DNA of 13,604 bases from PHAA01 sp964584415 (lineage in GTDB: Bacteria; Bacillota; Syntrophomonadia; Syntrophomonadales; Syntrophomonadaceae). A program made the position numbers and the translations under genes. The DNA lies in NCBI GenBank assembly GCA_964584415.1, contig CAZOZX010000056.1, positions 1 through 13,604 on the forward strand, read 5' to 3'. Below the pieces are notes generated by a model. It saw only the letters and a program-made list of their open reading frames with translations, was not told where the DNA came from and did no database searches. Position 1 is the first letter of the stretch. Each line of letters opens with the position of its first letter. Positions 6,107-12,917 of the stretch are shown here, in pieces.

Positions 6107-8224
6107 GTGAAATTAAGTAACATCATGAGCACCAACTTGGTGACTCTGACCCCGGAACAGACAATCAAGGAGGCCAGCCAGATATTTCTGGAGCACCAGA
6201 TCGACGGGGCGCCGGTGATAGATGAGTGCGGCCAAATGGTGGGGATGCTGACTAAAAGTCACATCTTACGGGTGTTTGCCCAGGGCGGGGAGCCCAACAC
6301 ACCGGTGCACGAGTTAATGAAACAAGCCCTGATCGTAGGTCATCCGGAGGAACTGGTCCGCGACCTGATCAAGACCAGCGTCGGGCGCATGCCGGTCATA
6401 GATCAAAATAGAGTAGTAGGAATGATTACCCGCACCGACTTGGCCCGCACTTACTTTAATTCCTTCAATTATGTTTCCAATGAACTCCAGACCATCCTGG
6501 ACTCCACCCACAACCTGATCATATCCATTGATAAAGAGGGCAAGATTAACCTGCTCAACCGGGCGGCGGAAGAATTCCTGGATTTGAAGAGCGCCGAAGT
6601 CCGGGGCATGAATATTATGCAGGTCATACCTAACAGTGGCTTGATGGAAATCCTGGAGACCGGCTGCAGCCGGCCGGTACAGAAGATAAACCTCAATAAT
6701 TCCCTGTTCATATCCAACCGCACCCCCATCATCGAAAATGGGCAGCTAATCGGGGCGGTAGCGGTCCTGCAGGATATTTCCGAATTGGAAAGCATATCGC
6801 GGGAACTGGAGAATGTCAAGGAGCTCAACCGGGAGATGGATGCCATAATAGAATCCTCATATGACGGACTTTACCTGACCAATGGCGAGGGCATCACCCT
6901 GCGGGTCAACGAGGCTTTTGAAAAACTCACCGGGGTTCCCGGCAAGGAGATGGTAGGCCGGAACGTTGAGGACCTGGTCCGGGAGCGGGGGATAGTATCC
7001 GAATCGGTCAGTGGAATAGTGCTGAGAGAACGGCGGCCGGTCACCATTATGCAGCGCACCCTCGCCGGGAGGACGGCATTGACCACCGGAACCCCGGTAT
7101 TTGACCGCAAGGGCAAAATCTTCCGGGTAGTTTCCAATGTCCGTGACATAACTGAATTAATGCTTTTGAAACAGCAACTGGAGCAGGCCCAGGGGTTGAG
7201 CAAGCATTATGAGTCCGAACTGCGGGCTTTGCAGATGCAATATGAAGGAGCTCCGAAAATGATCGCTGGTTCGAGGGTAATGAAAGAACTCCTCGACAGC
7301 GTGATTCGCCTGGCCCAGGTCGATTCCACCGTATTAATTACCGGGGAATCAGGCACCGGCAAAGAATTGATCGCCGAAACCATCCACCTCAACAGCTCGC
7401 GTAAAAATGGGCCATTTATCAAAATTAATTGTGGAGCCATTGCCAAAAATCTGTTGGAGTCAGAATTATTTGGCTATGATCCCGGCGCTTTTACCGGGGC
7501 TAAAAAGGGCGGTCGGGCCGGTTACTTTGAACTGGCCCACGGGGGAACCATACTATTGGATGAGATCAGCGAGCTGCCATTTAATTTGCAGTCCAATCTG
7601 CTGCGGGTAATTCAGAGCAAGGAAGTCATGCGGGTGGGAGGAGAAAAGACCATCCCGGTGGATGTACGCATTATAGCAGCGACCAACCAGGATATAAATA
7701 AGCTGGTGGCCAATAATCAATTCCGCGATGATCTTTATTATCGTCTCAATGTTATCCCGGTAGAGGTCCCGCCTCTGCGGGCACGCAAGGAAGAGATTCC
7801 CCTGCTGGCCGCTCATTTTGTCAGGGTGTTCAACAAGAAATACCATATGAATAAGGAATTGTTCCCTGATGTAATCGATGTGCTGATGGAATATGATTGG
7901 CCCGGCAATGTCCGGGAACTGGAAAACATTATCGAAAGGCTGGTCGTGACTATACCCCGGGATATGCTTACCCGGGAAGACCTGCCCTTGCATCTGCAGA
8001 CTTACACCCGCAAGGACGTACATCCCCAGATCTCGGTGGAGGGGGTACTACCTCTCAAAGAGGCAGTCGAATACGTGGAAAAGGAAATAATCGCCCATGC
8101 TTATACCCGTTACCGGGCTACCCGCGAGGTGGCCAAGCGATTGGAAATAGATCCTTCCACAGTTTTACGCAAGGCCGCCAAGTACGGAATTGCCTTCACT
8201 GAACTCCCCAAGGATGATGAATAA
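6107..8224 (+). CDS. Sigma-54-dependent transcriptional activator, CBS-CBS-PAS-PAS-AAA+-HTH
   Basis: 705 residues from GTG 6107 (717 if ATG 6071 is used; numbering from 6071). Two CBS domains (about 17-70 and 78-130), with IDGAPVID and RMPVIDQNRVVGMITRTDL strands, form a likely adenine-nucleotide sensor. Two PAS domains follow (about 138-240 and 254-365), each ending in a D-I-(S/T)-E-L linker to a coiled stretch (to about 390). The AAA+ domain has Walker A GESGTGKE (425-432), the sigma-54-contacting GAFTGA loop (472-477) and Walker B TILLDE (493-498). The C-terminal Fis/TyrR-type HTH (TREVAKRLEIDPSTVLRKAAKYGI, 684-707) binds enhancer DNA. There is no phosphorylatable receiver domain, so it responds to ligands rather than a histidine kinase. 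A perfect sigma-54 promoter lies about 515 bp downstream ahead of the acyl-CoA oxidation operon, its probable target. Signal unknown. Confidence 0.93.
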   Translation: MKLSNIMSTNLVTLTPEQTIKEASQIFLEHQIDGAPVIDECGQMVGMLTKSHILRVFAQGGEPNTPVHELMKQALIVGHPEELVRDLIKTSVGRMPVIDQNRVVGMITRTDLARTYFNSFNYVSNELQTILDSTHNLIISIDKEGKINLLNRAAEEFLDLKSAEVRGMNIMQVIPNSGLMEILETGCSRPVQKINLNNSLFISNRTPIIENGQLIGAVAVLQDISELESISRELENVKELNREMDAIIESSYDGLYLTNGEGITLRVNEAFEKLTGVPGKEMVGRNVEDLVRERGIVSESVSGIVLRERRPVTIMQRTLAGRTALTTGTPVFDRKGKIFRVVSNVRDITELMLLKQQLEQAQGLSKHYESELRALQMQYEGAPKMIAGSRVMKELLDSVIRLAQVDSTVLITGESGTGKELIAETIHLNSSRKNGPFIKINCGAIAKNLLESELFGYDPGAFTGAKKGGRAGYFELAHGGTILLDEISELPFNLQSNLLRVIQSKEVMRVGGEKTIPVDVRIIAATNQDINKLVANNQFRDDLYYRLNVIPVEVPPLRARKEEIPLLAAHFVRVFNKKYHMNKELFPDVIDVLMEYDWPGNVRELENIIERLVVTIPRDMLTREDLPLHLQTYTRKDVHPQISVEGVLPLKEAVEYVEKEIIAHAYTRYRATREVAKRLEIDPSTVLRKAAKYGIAFTELPKDDE

Positions 8225-8280
8225 AAAGTAAGCCCGCCGCCATTTTTCAGCCAAATTTAGTTGCACATATCAAAATCAAC

Positions 8281-8419
8281 GACCCGGAAGGGTCTCAGAC
8301 CGCCAAAAAAGGCTGATAGCTGCGGTAATTCGGAATTCCCGTTCAATCGACGTGCCTCATGTACGCCTCAATCACGGATCTCCCGATTGCCTTGCTCTAA
8401 GCCTTTTTTGTTCGGTCTG
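8281..8419 (+). ncRNA. Candidate structured RNA / 3'-UTR element with long-range stem
   Basis: GACCC-GGAA-GGGTC (8281-8294) forms a compact hairpin with a GNRA-type loop. Then 8296-8314 pairs with 8400-8419 over about 18 bp, interrupted only by a CC versus GTT/AAC internal loop. Inside the 85-nt enclosed part, CAATCG (8344-8349) pairs with CGATTG (8384-8389) and CGTG (8351-8354) with CACG (8373-8376). An intrinsic terminator follows at 8439-8471. No sigma-A promoter was seen directly upstream, so it may be the 3' UTR of the activator mRNA rather than an independent RNA. A small transposon-like inverted-repeat element is the alternative, but no target duplication is visible. No known RNA family recognised. 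Confidence 0.35.
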
Positions 8420-8438
8420 CTTTTAAACTAGCTTCTTT

Positions 8439-8471
8439 GACCCTCTGTGACCCAACAGGGTCTTTTTTTTT
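8439..8471 (+). terminator. Intrinsic terminator after the activator gene / structured element
   Basis: GACCCT (8439-8444) pairs with AGGGTC (8457-8462), with inner GT/AC pairs possible via a small bulge, and nine T residues follow (8463-8471). It separates the activator transcript from the sigma-54 operon downstream. Confidence 0.85.
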
Positions 8472-8523
8472 GTCTGCACTGCAAAATTCATGGGAGTAAT
8501 GCCGAGACATGTCCCATCGCTGC

Positions 8524-8536
8524 CGCAAAATTGCCT
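8524..8536 (+). promoter_or_regulatory. Candidate enhancer site 1 for the sigma-54 activator
   Basis: CGCAAAATTGCCT contains GCAA-N2-TTGC dyad symmetry. It lies about 235 bp before the predicted sigma-54 start and recurs in inverted orientation at 8639-8651. Fis-type HTH dimers of this activator class bind such dyads. Assignment is inferred from position and repetition. Confidence 0.45.
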
Positions 8537-8638
8537 GCCGATTAGTACATCTGATTTATCCCCAATAGAAAGAAAATCCCTATATTTCAGAGTTCACAAA
8601 ACCTATTAAGAGTGCCAAGGCATGGATGCCGGTGAGCG

Positions 8639-8651
8639 AGGCAAAATTGCG
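8639..8651 (-). promoter_or_regulatory. Candidate enhancer site 2 for the sigma-54 activator
   Basis: On the minus strand CGCAATTTTGCCT matches site 1 at 11 of 13 positions, differing only in the two central spacer bases. Its centre is 116 bp from that of site 1 (about 11 helical turns) and about 120 bp before the predicted start, a usual position for bacterial enhancers. Confidence 0.48.
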
Positions 8652-8738
8652 CCGGACCAGTTGAATGACTACTGCCAAACTGCCTTGGCCGGGATTGTGA
8701 AAGCCCTAACAATGCCTGTAAATTGGGTTTTATTGCGA

Positions 8739-8754
8739 TGGCACACACCTTGCT
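8739..8754 (+). promoter_or_regulatory. Sigma-54 (-24/-12) promoter of the acyl-CoA oxidation operon
   Basis: TGGCAC-N5-TTGCT matches the full sigma-54 consensus, with GG (8740-8741) and GC (8752-8753) separated by the required 10 bp. Predicted start is about 8764, giving a leader of about 150 nt. The gene just upstream encodes a sigma-54 activator, and no competing sigma-A promoter is evident. Confidence 0.92.
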
Positions 8755-8755
8755 A

Positions 8756-8768
8756 TTACCTAAGGTAA
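8756..8768. promoter_or_regulatory. Palindrome over the sigma-54 transcription start
   Basis: TTACC-TAA-GGTAA spans the predicted start site. A related dyad lies 120 bp downstream (8875-8889). It might be an operator for a repressor; function not shown. Confidence 0.35.
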
Positions 8769-8776
8769 AGAAATTC

Positions 8777-8788
8777 ATCTCTTGAGAT
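8777..8788. repeat. Small inverted repeat in the operon leader
   Basis: ATCTC-TT-GAGAT, with 5-bp arms, lies about 15 nt into the predicted leader. The 2-nt gap is too tight for a stable hairpin loop, so a DNA-binding site is likelier than an RNA element. Confidence 0.25.
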
Positions 8789-8874
8789 AAGCATCTTGGT
8801 TGAAAAAGGGGAGGAGGGGTGCCGTTCCAGGCAAAGCATAGGCAGGATGGTCACTGACAGCGCAGGAATGCGAT

Positions 8875-8889
8875 TTAACCAAAGGTTAA
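8875..8889. promoter_or_regulatory. Palindrome just before the ribosome site of the first operon gene
   Basis: TTAACC-AAA-GGTTAA is a perfect 6-bp dyad ending a few bases before the GGAAGGAG ribosome site of the hydratase gene. It resembles the dyad at 8756-8768, TTA(A)CC-N3-GG(T)TAA. It could be an operator or a short hairpin affecting translation start. Confidence 0.38.
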
Positions 8890-8913
8890 CAGTGGGGAAG
8901 GAGATAGATATTC

Positions 8914-9696
8914 ATGGAATTCAAAAATATTCTCCTCACGAAAGATGAGGGAATCGGTTTTGTAACCATTAATCGGCCCCAGAATTTAAATGCTTTGGAC
9001 AGAACAACAGTGGAAGAGATTTCTGAGGTCATCGATCTGGTAGGCGCTGATGACGAAATCAAAGTTATGATCCTGACCGGGGCCGGGGACAAAGCTTTTG
9101 TAGCCGGGGGCGATATTGGTTTCATGCAGGAAATGACTGGCCTGGAAGCACGGGGATTTGCCCGCTTTGGCCAGGGGGTGCTGAGAAAGATGGAGAACCT
9201 GCCCAAGCCAGTCATTGCGGCGATCAACGGTTTTTGCCTGGGGGGTGGCTGTGAACTGGCCATGGCCTGCGATTTCAGTATCGCTTCTGATCGGGCCAAA
9301 TTCGGGCAGCCGGAAGTAGGGCTGGGGGTGACGGCCGGATTCGGCGGAACCCAGCGATTGCCACGCTTGATAGGCATGAACAAGGCCCGGCAGCTTCTCT
9401 ATACCGGAGACACTATCAATGCCCAGGAAGCGGCTCGGATCGGATTGGTAAACGAAGTGGTCCCGCATGAAGAGTTGATGGATCACGTGATCGGAATTGC
9501 GCGGCGCATAATTACCAAAGGCCAGATGGCGGTGCGTTTCAGCAAAGCCGCCTTGAACGATGGCATGCAAACCGATATTGACCGGGCCATGATTATAGAA
9601 TCCGATATTTTTGGGCTCTGCTTCAGTACCGAGGACCAGAAAGAAGGCATGAAGGCTTTCCTGGAAAAGAGAAGTCCGCAATTCAAGGAAAGGTAG
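8914..9696 (+). CDS. Enoyl-CoA hydratase (crotonase family)
   Basis: 260 residues, typical for a soluble crotonase. The protein adds water across the 2,3 double bond of an enoyl-CoA in the cytosol. FVAGGDI (62-68) and the GGG turn at 110-112 place the oxyanion-hole backbone, and both catalytic glutamates are present: E114 in GGGCELAMACD and E134 in FGQPEVGLG. This favours a true hydratase over isomerase or decarboxylase relatives. ATG 8914 follows GGAAGGAG at about 10 nt. It is the first gene after the sigma-54 promoter, and the acyl-CoA dehydrogenase gene begins 59 nt after its stop. In the bbs comparison it would fill the BbsH-type role (phenylitaconyl-CoA hydratase). Acyl specificity cannot be read from the sequence. 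Confidence 0.93.
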   Translation: MEFKNILLTKDEGIGFVTINRPQNLNALDRTTVEEISEVIDLVGADDEIKVMILTGAGDKAFVAGGDIGFMQEMTGLEARGFARFGQGVLRKMENLPKPVIAAINGFCLGGGCELAMACDFSIASDRAKFGQPEVGLGVTAGFGGTQRLPRLIGMNKARQLLYTGDTINAQEAARIGLVNEVVPHEELMDHVIGIARRIITKGQMAVRFSKAALNDGMQTDIDRAMIIESDIFGLCFSTEDQKEGMKAFLEKRSPQFKER

Positions 9697-9755
9697 CTTG
9701 TTCCCGAAGTCGTAACAGTGATGCCGGATGCCCGGCAGATGAAGGAGGAGATCTT

Positions 9756-10898
9756 ATGGAAAGGATTTTACCCTTTAACGAAGAGCACAAAATGTTCAAG
9801 GAAGCGTTTGCCAAATTTGTAGCTGCCGAAATGGTTCCCCATTATGCGGAATGGGAAGAAAAAGAGATAGTTTCCCGGGATATCTTCACCAAGATGGGCG
9901 AACTGGGCTTCCTCGCCCCATGGGTGCCGGAAGAATACGGTGGAGCCGGGGCCGATTTTCTCTATTCGGTGATCGTGGCCGAAGAGATTGCCCGCCAGGG
10001 CTGCCGGGGAGTGTTCGCCTGGCTGCACAGCGATATCGTAGCCCCTTATATAGGTACCTATGGTACTGATGAACAAAAGGCCCGGTGGCTGCCCGGGGTG
10101 GCCAGCGGCGAGAAAATCCTGGCGGTAGCCATGACCGAGCCCGGGGCCGGATCCGACCTGGGAGCCATGCGTACCAAGGCGGTCAAGGATGGCGATGATT
10201 ATATCATCAATGGCTCCAAGACATTCATCTCCAACGGGGTACTGGCTGACTTGATCATAGTAGCGGCCAAAACCGATACCAAAGCTGGGACCAAGGGTAT
10301 CACCCTTTTTGTAGTCGAGGATGGGACCCCCGGTTTTGTTAAAGGCAAACAAATCCCCAAAGTCGGATTGCATGCCCAGGACACCGCCGAGTTGTTTTTC
10401 GAAGACTGCCGGGTCCCGGCGGCCAACATGCTGGGCGGCGAGGGCAATGGCTTCAAATGTCTGATGCAAAAACTGCAGCAGGAAAGAATCATGGTTTCCC
10501 TGGTTGCGCAAGCCTCGGCGGAACGCTGCCTGGAGCTGACCCTGGACTATGTCAAGAGCCGGGTGTTGTTCGGCCAGCCCCTAAGCCAATTTCAGAACAC
10601 CCAATTCACCCTGGCTGAGATAGCCAGTGAAATACAGGTAGGCCGGAGTTTCATGGACCAGCTGGTCTTGCAGCACATCGCTCATAAAAACGTAGTCAAC
10701 GAGGTAAGCATGGCCAAATACTGGGTCTGCGAAATGGAAAACCGGGTAGCCTCACGATGCCTGCAGCTGTTTGGAGGCTATGGTTACTGCAAGGAATACG
10801 AAATATCAAGAATGTGGACTGACGCCCGAATCCAGACCATTTACGCCGGAACATCGGAAGTCATGAAACTGGTTATAAGTCGAGGCCTAGGACTTTAA
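9756..10898 (+). CDS. Acyl-CoA dehydrogenase, LCAD/IVD-type active site
   Basis: 380 residues, normal for the family. This flavoprotein oxidises acyl-CoA to 2,3-enoyl-CoA and passes electrons to ETF. VAMTEPGAGSDLG (124-136) and GSKTFISNG (153-161) are FAD-contacting segments; RVLFGQPLSQFQ (269-280) and QLFGGYGYCKEY (337-348) are the usual C-terminal signatures. The segment that holds the catalytic Glu in MCAD/SCAD-type enzymes (YEGT) reads YAGT here (A364). Instead E243 in LQQERIMV aligns with the base of long-chain and isovaleryl-CoA dehydrogenases (PQERLLIA in LCAD). The enzyme should therefore be active but of the LCAD/IVD class. A strong AAGGAGG site precedes ATG 9756. No ETF genes are in the window. 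In the bbs comparison it is the BbsG counterpart. Confidence 0.92.
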   Translation: MERILPFNEEHKMFKEAFAKFVAAEMVPHYAEWEEKEIVSRDIFTKMGELGFLAPWVPEEYGGAGADFLYSVIVAEEIARQGCRGVFAWLHSDIVAPYIGTYGTDEQKARWLPGVASGEKILAVAMTEPGAGSDLGAMRTKAVKDGDDYIINGSKTFISNGVLADLIIVAAKTDTKAGTKGITLFVVEDGTPGFVKGKQIPKVGLHAQDTAELFFEDCRVPAANMLGGEGNGFKCLMQKLQQERIMVSLVAQASAERCLELTLDYVKSRVLFGQPLSQFQNTQFTLAEIASEIQVGRSFMDQLVLQHIAHKNVVNEVSMAKYWVCEMENRVASRCLQLFGGYGYCKEYEISRMWTDARIQTIYAGTSEVMKLVISRGLGL

Positions 10899-10920
10899 TT
10901 CAGGAAGGAGAGGAAAGAGG

Positions 10921-11688
10921 ATGAAGATTGAGGGAAAAACCGCTTTGGTTTCAGGGGGAGCATCCGGTTTGGGTGAAGCTGCCGTCCGGCGCCTGGCCGA
11001 CCACGGTGCCCGGGTGGTAATAATGGATCTTAATGAAGAGGCAGGCCAGTCCATAGCTAAGCAAATAGGGGAGAATGCCGCTTTTTGCAAGGTAGACATT
11101 ACCGATCCGGATCAGGTTCAGGCGGCGATGGATTTTGCCCTGCAGCAATTCCAGCGGATCGATATTGCGGTCAATTGCGCGGGCATTGCCCCGGGCGCTA
11201 AACTGGCCAGCAAAAAAGGTCCGCATGATCTGGGTTTATTTAAAAAGACCCTGGAAGTCAATGTCGTCGGCCCTTTCAACGTGATGCGCCTGGCGGCTGC
11301 CAAGATGATTGAAAATGAACCCAATGATGAAGAAGGCCGGGGGGTAATGATCAACACTGCTTCTATTGCTGCCTTCGACGGCCAGGTCGGCCAGACTGCA
11401 TATGCAGCCAGTAAAGCCGCCTTGGTGGGCATGACGTTGCCGGTAGCCCGCGATCTCTCTGAGGTGGGGATCCGCATCTGCACTATCGCGCCGGGGCTTT
11501 ATAGAACCCCGATGATGGCCGGACTCGCGGAAAATATCCAGGAAGCCCTGGGCAAGATGGTGCCTTTCCCCTCCCGGCTGGGCAAACCCGAGGAATTTGC
11601 CATGCTGGTGCAGCAGATCATTGAAAATCCCATGTTGAACGGGGAGACTATCCGGCTGGACGGGGCGCTCCGTTTGGCTCCCAAATAG
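10921..11688 (+). CDS. 3-hydroxyacyl-CoA dehydrogenase, SDR family (HSD10 type)
   Basis: 255 residues. The Rossmann motif GGASGLG (12-18) and D36 at the end of the second strand indicate NAD rather than NADP. The catalytic set is N114, S148, Y161 and K165 (YAASK). The KKGPHDLGLF, NTASIAAFDGQVGQ, MTLPVARDL and PFPSRLGKPEEFA segments and the ending LNGETIRLDGAL closely follow 17-beta-HSD type 10 (3-hydroxyacyl-CoA dehydrogenase type 2), which oxidises (S)-3-hydroxyacyl-CoA including 2-methyl-branched ones. It starts 22 nt after the dehydrogenase gene with GGAAGGAG upstream. The enzyme would supply the 3-oxoacyl-CoA for the thiolase next door. The bbs pathway uses two SDR subunits (BbsC and BbsD); only one is present here. 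Confidence 0.92.
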   Translation: MKIEGKTALVSGGASGLGEAAVRRLADHGARVVIMDLNEEAGQSIAKQIGENAAFCKVDITDPDQVQAAMDFALQQFQRIDIAVNCAGIAPGAKLASKKGPHDLGLFKKTLEVNVVGPFNVMRLAAAKMIENEPNDEEGRGVMINTASIAAFDGQVGQTAYAASKAALVGMTLPVARDLSEVGIRICTIAPGLYRTPMMAGLAENIQEALGKMVPFPSRLGKPEEFAMLVQQIIENPMLNGETIRLDGALRLAPK

Positions 11689-11726
11689 ACTCAAGCTTAA
11701 CCAAATATTAAGGAGGAGGAGAAACA

Positions 11727-12902
11727 ATGAGAAGAGTAGCAGTAATAGGAACAGGGCATTCCCAATTCTGTTTTAATGCCGCCAAGACCCAGGTGGAGAT
11801 GCTGTCAGAGGTGGCGATGGATGCCATCCAGGAAGCTAACCTCACCCCGAAAGATATCCAGGCGATCAATGTGGGTAACGTTCTGGGGGATTTTGAAGAG
11901 GGGCAGGGCATGGTGCAGTCCTTTTTTGCCAACGATATCGGTTGTTTCAATGTTGCTGCGAGCCGGTTTGAGGGCGCCTGCGCATCAGGAAGCATGGCAG
12001 TGAGAGATGCGGTCATGTGGGTAGCCTCCGGTTATTATGACATAATGCTGGTGGGCGGGGTGGAGAAGTGCACGGCTATGGGAACTGGATTGGCTACCCG
12101 CACCTTCGCGATGTTCGGAGATTCCCGCTACGAATTTCCGGCTGGGTTCACCTTCCCGGCGGTATTTGCGCTCTTGGCCCACCTGTACTCCAGCAAATAC
12201 AATATTCCCCTGGAAATCCTCAAGGATCAGATGGCATCAGTATCGGTGCAATCCCACGAATACGCCATGAAAAATCCCAATGCCCAAATCCACAAGATGA
12301 TCACTAAAGAGGATGTACTAAAAAGTTTTATGGTTTCCACTCCCATCCAGCTTAATGACGCCTGTCCCTTTTCCGATGGGGCGGCAGCAGTGGTAATAGC
12401 ATCGGAAGAGGTGGCCAAAAAGCTGACCGATAAGCCGGTTTATTTTGCGGGTATCGGCCAATCATCGTCAGGGAAGCTGAGTTCCCAGTATAAATTCTTG
12501 CCTCGTATCCGGGCGAGGGAATTGGCCAGCCAGCAGTCATACAAAATGGCGGGATTGACCCCCGAGGACATTGACCTGTGCGAGCTGCACGACTGTTTCA
12601 GCATCGCGGCTATGATCGCGTCGGAAGGGCTGGGGTTTTTCGAATACGGCAAATCCGGCGAGGCCTGGATGAACGGTGAGACCAAGATCGGCGGCAAGAT
12701 ACCCATCAATATATCCGGGGGCTTAAAAGCTAAAGGGCATCCTATTGGCTCTACCGGTGTTTCGATGGTGTACGAGGTGGCCCGTCAGCTGCGGGGCGAT
12801 ATGGCCGAACAGGGCCGGCAGGTAGAGGGAGCCAAATATGGCATGGTTGATACCCTGGGCGGGGACGGAGTTTTAATCAATATGATTTTAACAAATCAGT
12901 AA
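11727..12902 (+). CDS. SCP2-type thiolase with HDCF active-site motif
   Basis: 391 residues. The acyl-accepting nucleophile is C85 (EGACASGS), and H337 lies in KAKGHPIG. The position that carries the second cysteine in classical thiolases (CxG) reads DTLGG (375-379), without cysteine; instead C290 is found in ELHDCFS (286-292). This HDCF arrangement marks SCP2-type thiolases and the thiolase-like aldolases that work with DUF35 proteins. The reaction is presumably CoA-dependent cleavage of a 3-oxoacyl-CoA; a retro-aldol lyase role cannot be excluded. AAGGAGGAGGAG precedes the ATG. The DUF35 gene follows at 15 nt, which points to a thiolase/Zn-finger complex like BbsAB, the benzoylsuccinyl-CoA thiolase of toluene degraders. 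Confidence 0.92.
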   Translation: MRRVAVIGTGHSQFCFNAAKTQVEMLSEVAMDAIQEANLTPKDIQAINVGNVLGDFEEGQGMVQSFFANDIGCFNVAASRFEGACASGSMAVRDAVMWVASGYYDIMLVGGVEKCTAMGTGLATRTFAMFGDSRYEFPAGFTFPAVFALLAHLYSSKYNIPLEILKDQMASVSVQSHEYAMKNPNAQIHKMITKEDVLKSFMVSTPIQLNDACPFSDGAAAVVIASEEVAKKLTDKPVYFAGIGQSSSGKLSSQYKFLPRIRARELASQQSYKMAGLTPEDIDLCELHDCFSIAAMIASEGLGFFEYGKSGEAWMNGETKIGGKIPINISGGLKAKGHPIGSTGVSMVYEVARQLRGDMAEQGRQVEGAKYGMVDTLGGDGVLINMILTNQ

Positions 12903-12909
12903 AGGAGGG
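12903..12909 (+). promoter_or_regulatory. Ribosome site that selects ATG 12918
   Basis: AGGAGGG overlaps the neighbourhood of the thiolase stop and stands 8 nt before ATG 12918. The in-frame TTG at 12912 would be only 2 nt away, too close for initiation. Confidence 0.6.
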
Positions 12910-12917
12910 TTTTGGCG

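Noticed and set aside
8587..8778. 63-codon minus-strand frame in the control region
   Set aside because: Covers an enhancer candidate and the sigma-54 promoter, with no ribosome site or homology signal.
9768..10511. Long minus-strand frame (247 codons) opposite the acyl-CoA dehydrogenase
   Set aside because: Shadow of a strongly coding plus-strand gene; no ribosome site and no recognisable domain. The same applies to other long antisense frames opposite the hydratase, SDR, metallopeptidase and L,D-transpeptidase genes.
10839..10850. Loss of the catalytic Glu (YAGT) taken as an inactive acyl-CoA dehydrogenase
   Set aside because: LCAD/IVD-class enzymes carry the base elsewhere, and the matching E243 is present.
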